The position numbers and the translations under genes were made by a program. The notes beneath the pieces are model-generated. The model was not told where the DNA came from. It worked only from the letters and a program-made list of their open reading frames with translations, and searched no databases. This document shows, one piece after another, positions 43,418-51,485 of a stretch of DNA of 64,000 bases (the stretch's first letter is position 1; every line of letters begins with the position of its first letter). Source of the stretch: Mesorhizobium sp. 65-26 (GTDB lineage Bacteria; Pseudomonadota; Alphaproteobacteria; Rhizobiales; Rhizobiaceae); the NCBI GenBank assembly GCA_001899205.1, contig MKVL01000010.1, forward strand, positions 203,885 through 267,884, read 5' to 3'.

Positions 43418-44131
43418 TCAGTAGCCCAGCAGTTCCTTCAGCGGGATGACGCGGAAGATGTTCTTGATGGCGTAACGGTTGAAGGTGATGGTCTTGGGCG
43501 GGTTGTACTGCTCGACCACCAGTTCGGCCGCGGTGCGGCGCACCAGCTTCTTGATGAAGGCCTTGCCGTTGCGCTCGCCCTCCTCGGGGAAGGTCTCGAT
43601 CACCACATGGTCGCCGGGCACGGCGTCGCGGCCGCCGCAATAGAGCATTTCGCCCGGTTCGTAGCGCGGCATCATGGAATCGGACAGCACGTGCAGCGCA
43701 AAGACGTTGCGCAGGTGGCGGATCCCCGGCGGGCGCTGCACATAGCCGGCAGGCTCGCCGTTGAAGGTGAAGTCGCCATCGTCGCCGCCGACGGCGGCGC
43801 CAAGCAGCTCGATGTCTGTCGGCCCGACGGGCAGGGGGGCGGCGTCAGTGACGACCTCTGCATCGGCGACCGGGCCGGCGTTTTCCAGGAAGACGACCTC
43901 GCCGCGGCCGAGCGCCACCGGGTCGACGCGCAGGAAGGCGGCGGTCTTCAGCAGGTTCTCGGTCTTGGGCAGGTTGCGTCCGGTTTCCCAGTTGCCGACG
44001 GCGGCGACATCGGTCTCGTTGTGCTCGGCGATCTGGCGCATGACCATGCCGCGCTGCTTGCGCGCCTGGCGGATCGCCGCGCCGACCTTGATCGCGAGAG
44101 GGGTCTTCGTCATGGCACCCATCTGAGACAT
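43418..44131 (-). CDS. XRE family repressor with S24 peptidase-like domain
   Basis: 237 residues: an XRE helix-turn-helix (about 12-70; IRQARKQRGMVMRQIAEHNETDVAAVGNWETGRNLPK) and a C-terminal S24/LexA-like domain with the serine in LSDSMMPRYEPGE and a candidate lysine in GKAFIKKL. Such proteins are phage CI-like repressors that may be inactivated by self-cleavage on DNA damage. I see no typical Ala-Gly cleavage site, so cleavage is unproven. Three in-frame ATGs (44131, 44122, 44113) leave the exact start open. Its promoter carries the operator also found at 42768. Confidence 0.85.
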   Translation of the reverse strand: MSQMGAMTKTPLAIKVGAAIRQARKQRGMVMRQIAEHNETDVAAVGNWETGRNLPKTENLLKTAAFLRVDPVALGRGEVVFLENAGPVADAEVVTDAAPLPVGPTDIELLGAAVGGDDGDFTFNGEPAGYVQRPPGIRHLRNVFALHVLSDSMMPRYEPGEMLYCGGRDAVPGDHVVIETFPEEGERNGKAFIKKLVRRTAAELVVEQYNPPKTITFNRYAIKNIFRVIPLKELLGY

Positions 44132-44720
44132 CAGCCGTGGTTTCGTCTACTGAAGTTTCGCTTGCATCAATTTTTGAGTTATGCTTATATCTTGTCATGC
44201 AAGTCAAGCCCCACATCCTTTTCGCCGTCGATGCCGCCGCTGAAGGCGGCGCGCCCGTCGTCGGTCAACTTCCGTCCCGGCCGTCCTCCTCCCCGGCCGG
44301 GACGATGCCCGAGGCGCGTGCCTCGGAGCCGGTCCGCTTGTCTGCGGCCGGCACGGCCGGAGCCGTTGTCGGCTCCGGCCACGGTTTTTGCGGCCGGGCC
44401 AGTCCGACGGAAGGGCACCCAGCCCGGTCGGCAATGCGTACGCAGGACGGGACGATGATCGCTCTCGACCGGCGCACGGGCTGGGCGGTTTCGGCCGCCA
44501 CGCGCGCCGCTGCCGAGGCGGGAGACGGATTGAAATCGAACCGGCCTGAAATCGTCCGGCCCTAGGACAGAGCGCCGCCTGCACTGAGCGGCCCGGCCAA
44601 TCGGCCGGACGCCAGACAAAGACGAAACACCGAAACGGCCCGCGCCGGCAGCACCGGCGCGCCGAACCTTCGCGGCCATGGTCGCGGGGCCGGCTGGGCC
44701 ATGCCTGAACGGAGCCGGGA
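44132..44720. other. Intergenic region between XRE-S24 repressor and GcrA-like gene
   Basis: 589 bases. The first 70 hold the repressor's own promoter and operator. The remainder is GC-rich and contains open frames on both strands (for example 44197-44565 rightward) that lack ribosome sites and recognisable protein sequence. I call no gene here, but a small rapidly evolving protein cannot be excluded. Confidence 0.5.
44170..44190. promoter_or_regulatory. Autoregulatory operator of the XRE-S24 repressor
   Basis: Begins ATTTTTGAGTTATG and is the near-exact reverse complement of 42768-42788. Reading leftward it overlaps the probable -10 (CATAAC), 18 bases after TTGACT. Binding here would give negative autoregulation. 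Confidence 0.7.
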
Positions 44721-45368
44721 ATGAGTGCCTATCGCGAGACCGAATTGCAGGAAATTGCCCGCTGGCTGGGCGAGGGGCTGTCCGCGTCGGGCATCGCGTC
44801 GGCGCTTGGTACGCTGCGCGGCAGCCCCGTCTCGCGCAGCGCCATCATCGGCATCGTCCATCGCGACGCGACGCTCAGCGCAATCGGCTTTGCCAAGAAG
44901 CAGGGCCGGCCCTGCGCGGACAAGGCGACCGTCGAGAAGATCCGTCCGGCACGCAAGCCGTGCGTCGCGAAGGAAAAGACCGCTGCCGCTGGCAAAGGCA
45001 TGACGGCCCGTGCCCCGCACGCGAAGCCGGCGCCCGCCCGCGCCGCCCCGCCGCGCGCTGGAGAGCGCGCGAAAGTGACCGTGCGCCGGGCGCGCCAGCC
45101 TCACGGCGTGGCGATGCGCTTCATCGATTGCCTGTTCGGCCGCTGCCGCGCGCCGCTGGACATGACGTTTCCCGAAAACCCCGAGGACCACGCCCCGGGC
45201 GGCCGGCCAGGCGCAGAGATGCTGTGCTGCGGGATGCGCACCAGGGGGCTGAAAAGCTACTGCGCCTATCATCAGGCGCGTTTCTTCCGACCCGCGCCTG
45301 AGGAGGAAATGCCGGAATTGCGGCGATCCTTGCCGCCGGCGGAGCGCTGGAAGGAGTACCAGCGGTGA
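44721..45368 (+). CDS. GcrA-like cell-cycle regulator family protein (divergent)
   Basis: 215 residues. The N-terminus resembles the GcrA DNA-binding domain (WLGEGLSASGIASALG, SAIIGIVHR), with an insert between its helices. A long basic Ala/Pro/Lys linker (about 75-125) follows. The C-terminus has the cysteine pattern CLFGRCRAPLD, MLCCGM and SYCAYHQARFF, like the GcrA sigma-70-interacting domain. GcrA co-activates transcription at CcrM-methylated GANTC promoters in alphaproteobacteria. This is an unusual paralogue, not the main GcrA. A GGAGCCGGGA ribosome site precedes it. Confidence 0.78.
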   Translation: MSAYRETELQEIARWLGEGLSASGIASALGTLRGSPVSRSAIIGIVHRDATLSAIGFAKKQGRPCADKATVEKIRPARKPCVAKEKTAAAGKGMTARAPHAKPAPARAAPPRAGERAKVTVRRARQPHGVAMRFIDCLFGRCRAPLDMTFPENPEDHAPGGRPGAEMLCCGMRTRGLKSYCAYHQARFFRPAPEEEMPELRRSLPPAERWKEYQR

Positions 45369-45435
45369 GGGCGTGTCTCCATGCTCGCCGGCGGATTCCG
45401 CCTGCCGGCAAGGCAGGACAATCGCATATGGGGTT

Positions 45436-45520
45436 CCCCCACTCCGTCACCGCTACGCGGTGCCACCTCTCCCCCGTCGTTCGGGGGAGAGGTGGCCGGC
45501 AAAGCCGACCGGCGTGGGGG
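45436..45520. repeat. Single large hairpin element (family B) between convergent genes
   Basis: Arms at 45436-45475 and 45483-45520 are separated by only 7 bases, so the transcript would fold into one long hairpin. Each arm runs from CCCCCAC to GCCACCTCTCCCCC on its strand. It sits between the ends of the GcrA-like gene and the leftward DUF982 gene. Confidence 0.78.
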
Positions 45521-45601
45521 TCGTACCCAGATGCGATTGTCCTGACCGACAAAGCTGCGATTGCCGATGATCCCTCCGGGATCGGGGCGAGCGCGCCTAC
45601 C

Positions 45602-45907
45602 TCATTTCGGGATCGTACGCCCGACCTTTGGCTGACGGCTCTGGATCGGCCGCGCGTCGAGCATCATGGGTTCGGTGCTGGAAACAAGAATGCCGGTGAC
45701 GCGCGCGAAGCCGGTGAAGGCCTTGAAGGCATCGGCCTCGGAGATCTGCGCCGTCATGGCGGCGGCGCAGGCGCTGAGCGCGCTGCGATAGACGTGGCCG
45801 CGCCTTTCCAGCGGCCAGCGCTGCAGGAAATCGACGGCGGAAGCGACGGTCTCGATGGTCTCGACCTCCCCATCCAGATTGACCTTGATCGAACGCCCGC
45901 ATTTCAT
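45602..45907 (-). CDS. DUF982 domain-containing protein
   Basis: 101 residues matching the DUF982 pattern common in rhizobia: an N-terminal strand with IETVASAVDFLQRWPLERRGHVYRSALSACAAAM, then AFKAFTGFARVTGI. The function is unknown; copies are numerous in these genomes. The ATG at 45907 is used. A GTG at 45916 with GAAAGG upstream is an alternative. Confidence 0.8.
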   Translation of the reverse strand: MKCGRSIKVNLDGEVETIETVASAVDFLQRWPLERRGHVYRSALSACAAAMTAQISEADAFKAFTGFARVTGILVSSTEPMMLDARPIQSRQPKVGRTIPK

Positions 45908-46247
45908 CGTGCCCACGGCGCTTGCCTTTCCCTGACGAGGGCGGTTCGCGCCGATGCGTCGAACCGCTTCCTGTTTTGCGCGCCGTTGTCCGGGCTTGGA
46001 CGGTCCTCGATGCCGGCCACCCGAGGCTTCCGGCACGATGCCCGGCCGGCTGCACACGCAGCCGCGCGGCGCGAAATCGTCGGGCTAAACGCGCGAATGG
46101 CCGTGCCGGTTGCATCATTTCGGTGGTGCTGCCGCGGCGACCGGCTGCCGGATAGCGCGGCGATAAGCGAGCGCCCCTTCAGGCAACGCTACGTCTCCGA
46201 CTTCGTCGGTGCTTCCGGAACGCCCACTTCACACTCAAGGAGCCCTC
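45908..46247. other. Intergenic region, no feature recognised
   Basis: 340 bases between divergently read DUF982 and DUF6456-like genes. GC-rich, without a convincing promoter, repeat or gene. Confidence 0.5.
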
Positions 46248-46838
46248 ATGCCCCGCAAAACCTCGAAGAAGCCGCAGCCGCCGAAACTGCCGAAGGGCGA
46301 GGCCGAGCAGGTGCGAATCCGCCGCGAGATCGGCCATGATTTCGCGCTGCGGGAGGACGGTTTCGGCCGTCAGCGGCTCACCGCCGGTACGGCGGAAGCG
46401 CGCCGCGTCTACGACGTGTCGAATGGCGGCTACACGTCCACCGGCGGCGTGGTTCGCCTGCGCAATGTCGACCCACTGACCGGCATCACCTCGCTCACCC
46501 GCCAGCAGCGCGAGGCTGGCCAACGCTTCCGTGACGATTTCGAGCGCGCATCGCGCCAGGGCCTGCAACCGCAATCCTGGAGCGAACGCGTCGACACCGG
46601 CCCGGCCCGCAGCGGCGACCCCACCATCTCAGCCGGTCGCGCCCACGCCCACGCCACCGCCGCGCTCGCGCACTGGGAGGTGGCCGCCATCGTGCGCGGC
46701 GTGTGCCTCGAGGGCCAGTCGGTGAAGGCGCTCGCCGAGCGCACCGGCGAAGGGCGCGACGTGGTGGTGAAGATGCTGAAGATCGGGCTGGATCTGCTGG
46801 CGGTGCACTATGGGATGTTGGGGCGGAAGGCGGGGTGA
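46248..46838 (+). CDS. DUF6456-like hypothetical protein
   Basis: 196 residues. A basic N-terminus (MPRKTSKKPQPPKLPKG) precedes a region with SLTRQQREAGQRFRDDFERA, like the alphaproteobacterial DUF6456 group. The C-terminal helices (WEVAAIVRGVCLEGQSVKALAERTGEGRDVVVKMLKIGLDLLAVHYG) look like a helix-turn-helix. It may bind DNA. The start has AAGGAG 6 bases upstream. The family assignment is from memory of the pattern and moderately secure. Confidence 0.7.
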   Translation: MPRKTSKKPQPPKLPKGEAEQVRIRREIGHDFALREDGFGRQRLTAGTAEARRVYDVSNGGYTSTGGVVRLRNVDPLTGITSLTRQQREAGQRFRDDFERASRQGLQPQSWSERVDTGPARSGDPTISAGRAHAHATAALAHWEVAAIVRGVCLEGQSVKALAERTGEGRDVVVKMLKIGLDLLAVHYGMLGRKAG

Positions 46839-46889
46839 GGGATAGGCTGTTGTAGGTAGCAGGCGCTTGGTTCTGCCCTTCATCCGCCC

Positions 46890-46942
46890 TTCTCCCCGTC
46901 CTTATTAGGGGGAGAAATGCCCGGCAAGGCAGTGAGGGACAG
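46890..46942. repeat. Half copy of palindromic intergenic element (family C)
   Basis: TCTCCCCGT, a short A/T loop and GGGGGAGAAATGCCCGGCA, then AGTGAGGGAC, match the right arm of the complete element at 59966-60142. Only one arm is present. It lies between the convergent ends of the DUF6456-like and DUF763 genes and its inner hairpin may terminate transcription. Confidence 0.6.
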
Positions 46943-47004
46943 CGCTGACCTGGAGGCTATCTGGGCGAGCGCCTCGATCACCATTCTTCGACGGCATTTA
47001 CCCT

Positions 47005-48246
47005 TCACTTTCTCTCTGGCGGCGGCTCCCACCCGAACACGCTCCGTCCGCCCAACAGATGCGACTGGTCCATCTCGCCGGCCACGATCTCCTTCAGGCT
47101 CGGTCCCGTGGCGTAGCGCTCCATCCGGCGTGACTCGCCGTCCAGCCGTCGCAGCGCTTCCAGCTCCTCGCCGCGCCCGAGTTTCGCTTTGCTCACCGCC
47201 GACTTCAGCACCGCGATGGTCTCGTCATAGACTTTCAGCGGCACGGGGAAGGGGTGGCGGTCCTTGCCGCCGTGGGCGAGCGAGAAGCGCGCCGGGTCGG
47301 AGAAGCGGTAGGGCGCGCCGTGCAACACTTCCGAAACCATGGCCAGAGCCCGCACCGTGCGCGGGCCGACGCCGGGGACAAGCAGCAGTTCGGGAAAATC
47401 CTTCGGGCCGCTCTCGATGGCCGAGGCGATGTTGCCGTGCAGGCGGCGCATGACGATGTCGCTCTCGCGCACGTCGTGATGCGCGGGCATGACGAGGTTG
47501 GGCAGCAGTGGCTGCGCGGCGGGTTCAGGTTCCGGACGCGGCTCCAGCACGGCAAGCTCGGCCAGGATCTTTTCCGGGCTCATGGTCTTGAGCAGCGCGA
47601 CCTGGCCGCCGCGTGCTTTCTCGGCGCGATGGTCGGTTAGGTTGACGATCTCGCCCTGACGCTCGCCCTCGATCGCCGCATGCGGCTGGTCGACGAAGCT
47701 TGTCAGCCCTTCGGACAGCCAGTGGTAGCGACGCGCCTGGCGGGCGTCGCCGTTCATGCCCTGCTGCACCACCACCCAGCACCCGTCATCGGTGACGATG
47801 AAGCCGTGCAAATAGAGGTCGTAGCCGTCCTGCACGGCGGCGCTGTCGACCTTGGCGACGAGGCGGCTGGCGGTGGCCAGGGCGTCGCCATCCAGCCCGA
47901 CGCGGTCGCCGATCGCCAGCAGTTCGCCAGGCGTCTTGCGCGAATGCGCGCCTCGCCCGCCGCAGACATGGATGCCGAGCTCGCCGGCCATCGGGTTGAG
48001 CCCCCGCTTCAGCGCGCCGATGACAGAGGTGGTGATGCCGGAGGAATGCCAGTCCATGCCCATCACGGCGCCGAAGGACTGGAACCAGAAGGGATGCGCC
48101 AGGCGCCGCAAGAGCTCGTCGCGGCCGTAATGGTGAATGATGGCTTCGCACAGCACCGCGCCGAGCTTCGTCATGCGCTCGCCCAGCCATTTCGGAACCC
48201 GCCCGCCATGCAGCGGCAGGTCGGCGCTGCCGCTTCGCTGCGTCAC
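47005..48246 (-). CDS. DUF763 domain-containing protein
   Basis: 413 residues matching DUF763. The N-terminus has SADLPLHGGRVPKWLGERM, then GMDWHSSGITTSVIGALKRGL and GGRGAHSRKTPGEL. A central helix-hairpin-helix-like segment (LLLVPGVGPRTVRALAMVSEVLHG, about residues 280-305) suggests DNA binding. DUF763 is best known from archaea and thermophiles and has no established function. It is on the opposite strand, about 3 kb from the ligD-ku locus, so a DNA-repair link is an inference. Confidence 0.88.
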   Translation of the reverse strand: MTQRSGSADLPLHGGRVPKWLGERMTKLGAVLCEAIIHHYGRDELLRRLAHPFWFQSFGAVMGMDWHSSGITTSVIGALKRGLNPMAGELGIHVCGGRGAHSRKTPGELLAIGDRVGLDGDALATASRLVAKVDSAAVQDGYDLYLHGFIVTDDGCWVVVQQGMNGDARQARRYHWLSEGLTSFVDQPHAAIEGERQGEIVNLTDHRAEKARGGQVALLKTMSPEKILAELAVLEPRPEPEPAAQPLLPNLVMPAHHDVRESDIVMRRLHGNIASAIESGPKDFPELLLVPGVGPRTVRALAMVSEVLHGAPYRFSDPARFSLAHGGKDRHPFPVPLKVYDETIAVLKSAVSKAKLGRGEELEALRRLDGESRRMERYATGPSLKEIVAGEMDQSHLLGGRSVFGWEPPPERK

Positions 48247-48345
48247 GTCTCTTTCTCCTTGGGTGCCGACTTAGATGGCATTTTCGGGCGGATTTGCAAG
48301 CGCGACGCTGGTGTCTCGGGCGGGCAATCGCGCAGGGGAGCACGA

Positions 48346-48483
48346 CCCCCGCTCCGTCCGCTGCGCGGACACTTCTCCCCCGGACGACGGGGGAGAGGAA
48401 AGGCGCGAGCTCGCAGAACCAGGCTCCCTTCCTCTCCCTCGGGAGGGGAGAGGTGGCGCCGCGCAGCGGCGACGGAGTGGGGG
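48346..48483. repeat. Palindromic intergenic element (family B)
   Basis: Inverted arms at 48346-48380 (CCCCCGCTCCGTC...) and 48445-48483 (...GACGGAGTGGGGG), with additional short GGGGGAGAGG/CCTCTCCC pairs inside. It is the same family as 43240-43389 and 45436-45520 but lies between two leftward genes, downstream of the first His-rich peptide gene and upstream of DUF763. Confidence 0.72.
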
Positions 48484-48528
48484 ATCGCCCTATACGATTG
48501 CCCTGGCCGCAAGAGAGAAGCGCGGCGT

Positions 48529-48867
48529 TTACCTGCACACCCTCACGCGTTCCGCCACGCGGTGGTGATGGCGCCAGTGCGTCACGTGTTCCAGCCGGCA
48601 GTGGCGGTGATGGTGGCTGTAGTAGGTCTGGGGGTAGCCGATGACGACGCTGCTGTCATATTCGTCGTAGTACGGGCCACCATAGTCGTAGCGGGGAGCA
48701 CCGAAATAGGGGCCGTATACCGGCACCGGGCTGTCGTCGTAGAAATCGCCGAAGGGGCCGAAACCGAAATAGCTGCCGACGCCCATGTAGACATGCGCAT
48801 CCGCGGGCGAAACCATCGCCGCCGCCGAGGCGAGGGCGATAACCGAGGCAAGCACGAGCTTTCTCAT
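48529..48867 (-). CDS. Secreted His/Tyr-rich peptide, paralogue 1
   Basis: 112 residues with a Sec signal peptide (MRKLVLASVIALASAAAMVSPADA). The mature chain is rich in Tyr, Gly, Asp and Pro and ends in a conserved motif with HCR, VTHWRHHHRV and a final RVRVCR. The clustered His and paired Cys suggest metal binding or an exposed disulfide loop. GAGGAGG precedes the ATG. It is one of three tandem paralogues. Confidence 0.8.
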   Translation of the reverse strand: MRKLVLASVIALASAAAMVSPADAHVYMGVGSYFGFGPFGDFYDDSPVPVYGPYFGAPRYDYGGPYYDEYDSSVVIGYPQTYYSHHHRHCRLEHVTHWRHHHRVAERVRVCR

Positions 48868-49101
48868 GGCAAACCTCCTCCTGAAGGTTTTCGCCATACT
48901 AACGCTTCTGAAGGCGAAACGCTTCCCCATCGCGGGGTGTTCACGCAAAGATCAGCAGGATTTGAAGGCGGAGCGCATCCCGCGGCGACGCCGATCGACG
49001 AGGCGAGACGTCCTCGCGCTGAATGATACGAAACTGGCCGCGCCGGCCCGGTATGCTCAGGCAGGCGCGGCCAGTCTCAGTTGATGTCGCAATGGCGCGG
49101 C

Positions 49102-49404
49102 CTAGCCGCAGACGCGCACCCTTTCGACCACGCGGTGATGGTGGCGCCAATGCGTTACCCATTCTGTCCGGCAATGGTGCCGGTGACGCATCATGTAGCC
49201 GCCGCCGTAGTCGTCGTCATTGTAGACGTGCCGGTAGTAGCGATGCGGGTAATACGGGCCATAGTCATCGCGGTAGTAATCGTCTCCGTAATAACCGTCG
49301 TCGTAACCGGTGCCGATGCCGATCGTGACACCGGCATTGGCGGGTACGATCATCGCGGTCGCCGAGGCGACGGCGATCATCGAAGCGAGCAGGAGCTTCT
49401 TCAT
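49102..49404 (-). CDS. Secreted His/Tyr-rich peptide, paralogue 2
   Basis: 100 residues: a signal peptide (MKKLLLASMIAVASATAMIVPANA), a mature chain with an acidic Tyr/Asp-rich stretch (about 35-65), and the shared C-terminus HHCRTEWVTHWRHHHRV...VRVCG. The signal peptide is nearly identical to that of paralogue 3 although the middle differs, so the middle evolves faster than the ends. GGAGG precedes the start. Confidence 0.82.
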   Translation of the reverse strand: MKKLLLASMIAVASATAMIVPANAGVTIGIGTGYDDGYYGDDYYRDDYGPYYPHRYYRHVYNDDDYGGGYMMRHRHHCRTEWVTHWRHHHRVVERVRVCG

Positions 49405-49576
49405 CGCAGCCTCCTTTAGGTTGTGCTTATAAAACGCTCTGGCCGGGCGGGTGTTCCCGGGAAATTCAGAAGGCGGCGACAGGCAGGAGAATGGTGTATT
49501 GGCGCGCCGGCCGGCCTATCTTCGGATGGATGACGCAAAGGCCAATGGGGCCGCCGTGGGCAAGGGAGCCTGGAGA

Positions 49577-49774
49577 ATGGGCGATTTCGACACGCATATA
49601 GCATGGCTGCGCAGCCGCCAGGCCATCGCGGAACAGGATATCCAGGACTATATGGCGGGCGCCACCCACCTCATCGGCGGCATGGACTTCACCGAGTCCT
49701 TCGTGGCGCGGGCGCAATCGGACATCAAGGAGTTCAAGGCCCTCATCGCGGTTTGCGAGGCGCATAACCGATAG
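49577..49774 (+). CDS. Small hypothetical protein
   Basis: 65 residues, acidic and predicted helical (start MGDFDTHIAWLRSRQAIAEQ), without a signal peptide. It lies on the opposite strand between two His-rich peptide genes. A GGAGCC lies 8 bases upstream of the ATG. I recognise no family. Confidence 0.6.
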   Translation: MGDFDTHIAWLRSRQAIAEQDIQDYMAGATHLIGGMDFTESFVARAQSDIKEFKALIAVCEAHNR

Positions 49775-49865
49775 GTTGCCTCCAAGAGGCAAGAGCGTTC
49801 AGCCCCACTACAAAAGCGGCAGGGCATCAGTGCCCTGCCGCGATCTGCTCCGTGGGCTGGACCGA

Positions 49866-50153
49866 TCAGCCGCAGACACGCACCTTCTCGACCACGCGGT
49901 GGTGGTGACGCCAATGCGTCACCCATTCTGTGCGGCAGTGGCGGCGCTGCCCCCAATGATGCCCGCGGTCGTGACGGTATTCGCGATCGCGCCGGTCGTA
50001 GCGGTCGTCATGCGAGCGCCGGTGGTGCCGGTAATAGTTGTCATTGTAGGAACTGTCGTCACCCACGCCGATGGTGACGCTGGCGGCGCCGGCCGGGGCG
50101 ATCGCGACCATCGAGGCGACGGCGATCATCGAAGCAAGCAGCAGCTTTCTCAT
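49866..50153 (-). CDS. Secreted His/Arg-rich peptide, paralogue 3
   Basis: 95 residues: a signal peptide (MRKLLLASMIAVASMVAIAPAGA), a middle rich in His, Arg, Asp and Tyr, and the conserved C-terminal block RRHCRTEWVTHWRHHHRV...VRVCG. Compared with paralogues 1 and 2 the middle has swapped Tyr/Gly for His/Arg. GGAGG precedes the ATG. Confidence 0.82.
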   Translation of the reverse strand: MRKLLLASMIAVASMVAIAPAGAASVTIGVGDDSSYNDNYYRHHRRSHDDRYDRRDREYRHDRGHHWGQRRHCRTEWVTHWRHHHRVVEKVRVCG

Positions 50154-50502
50154 GGAAACCTCCTAGGGATCGGTAGAGATTGGCCCTTCGCCAACAGTAA
50201 CGAGTGGGGGCGGTCGCTGTTCCGATAAAAAAACATGTAGGGAAGGCGGAACAATGTGATCAGGCTGTTTTCAGGGTAATCCAGCAGTGAGCGGCCAGCG
50301 CCGTGGAAGCGCGATAAGAGCCGCTGTTTGTTCTCGACGTTTTCTATCACGACCGCGTCAAATGAAGAGGGCAGTTTCGCGCGGCATGATGCTCGTCACG
50401 GTTCCGCCCTCACAATATGGCGGCGTTGGATGTCGCGAGCCCGCGCGCATGACGCCGCGAAGGCGGACTATCAGGGGCGGCAAACCAGTGCAGGAGAAAT
50501 CG
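50154..50502. other. Intergenic region, no gene recognised
   Basis: 349 bases between the divergent paralogue 3 and cupin genes. It is AT-richer around 50225-50275 and should contain both promoters, but no clear -35/-10 pair, repeat or structured element was identified. Confidence 0.5.
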
Positions 50503-50856
50503 ATGACCAGAAAGACCATCCTCAAATTCGGCGCCGTCGAGCATGCCGAGGCCGGCGACCTGCCGGGCTGGATCGTGGTCGAGGGCCGTCCCACGATGCA
50601 GACCGCGGTGCAGCATACGACGGCCGATGGCAAGGTCATGTCGGGCACATGGCGCGCGACGCCCGGCACCTACCACGCCACCTACACTGACTATGAGTTC
50701 GTCCACATGATCGCCGGCCGCATCATCATCACGCCCGATGGCGGCGAACCGGTCGAGGTCGGCCCTGGCGACGCCTTCGTGGTCGAGGCCGACTTCAAGG
50801 GCACCTGGAAGATCGTTGAGCCGGTGACGAAGCACTTCGTCGTCAAGGTCGACTGA
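50503..50856 (+). CDS. Cupin (DUF861/cupin_3) protein
   Basis: 117-residue single-domain cupin (TYTDYEFVHMIAGRIIITPDGGEPVEVGPGDAFVVEADFKGTWKIVE) of the type often paired with ureidoglycolate or other amino-acid-type catabolic enzymes. It is short and monocistronic here. CAGGAG precedes the ATG. The catalytic role is unknown; the canonical metal His cluster is incomplete (one His in motif 1). Confidence 0.82.
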   Translation: MTRKTILKFGAVEHAEAGDLPGWIVVEGRPTMQTAVQHTTADGKVMSGTWRATPGTYHATYTDYEFVHMIAGRIIITPDGGEPVEVGPGDAFVVEADFKGTWKIVEPVTKHFVVKVD

Positions 50857-51021
50857 GCAGGACAAGCCGCCCGCGCGCCGGGCGGTGCGCATTCGCAAGC
50901 GGCCCCCTCCCAGGAGAGGGCCGCCAGCACCGAATTTGACAGCAGGGCCGCTCTTCGCCATCCTTGTGGCCAGTCGCCGTGCGGCCTCTCCCACGGCCGG
51001 GCGACGCGAGGGCCAGTGCGC

Positions 51022-51246
51022 ATGACCACTCCCGCCAGCAGCCAGAACACCAAGCGCGCCGCGGTCAGGAAGGCGCTCGACAGCCACAAGGTCTACGTCA
51101 GCGCGCAGCGCTTTTCCGGCGGCAGCTATCAGGCCCGCGTGCTGGTCGACGGCGAAGCCTATTGGGTCGACGAATTCCGGCTCTCCCAGCTCCGGCAGGG
51201 GCTTACGCCCGCCGAGCTCGAACTGACGCCGGCCGCCGACGATTGA
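51022..51246 (+). CDS. Small hypothetical protein
   Basis: 74 residues with a basic N-terminus and a beta-rich middle (KVYVSAQRFSGGSYQARVLVDGEAYWVDEFRLSQLRQGL). No signal peptide or recognisable family. The ATG at 51022 is in frame with a GTG at 51016. It precedes ligD by 239 bp, separated by a repeat element. Confidence 0.6.
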   Translation: MTTPASSQNTKRAAVRKALDSHKVYVSAQRFSGGSYQARVLVDGEAYWVDEFRLSQLRQGLTPAELELTPAADD

Positions 51247-51258
51247 GGGTGGTTGCTT

Positions 51259-51414
51259 CGTCATCCCAGGGCGGAGCAGGAGCAAAGCTCCGTCGCGGAG
51301 ACCCTGGGACCCATGCCGTGACGTCGACGCGTCGGGGCGGTCCAGGTTCTGGCTGGCCGCGCTTTTCGACGGAGGTCACGGCATGGATCCTCGGGTCAAG
51401 CCCGAGGATGACGA
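51259..51414. repeat. Palindromic intergenic element (family D, CGTCATCCC type)
   Basis: CGTCATCCC... starts at 51259 and ...GGATGACGA ends at 51414. The inner blocks CCCATGCCGTGAC (51309-51321) and GTCACGGCATGG (51375-51386) are inverted copies. It resembles a rhizobial intergenic repeat that recurs between genes. It separates ligD from the small gene upstream. Confidence 0.65.
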
Positions 51415-51485
51415 CCGCGTGGGTGTCGGGGTGCGAAGGAACGCGGTCTTCGTCGTTCTCCATTCCACCCTCCGAGGCCTGACGC

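Noticed and set aside
44197-44565. Rightward 122-codon frame after the repressor operator
   Set aside because: No ribosome site and no recognisable sequence; kept only as a possible small gene in the intergenic note.
48294-48644. Open frames spanning the repeat element at 48346-48483
   Set aside because: They run through a palindromic repeat and antisense to the His-rich peptide gene, with no ribosome site.
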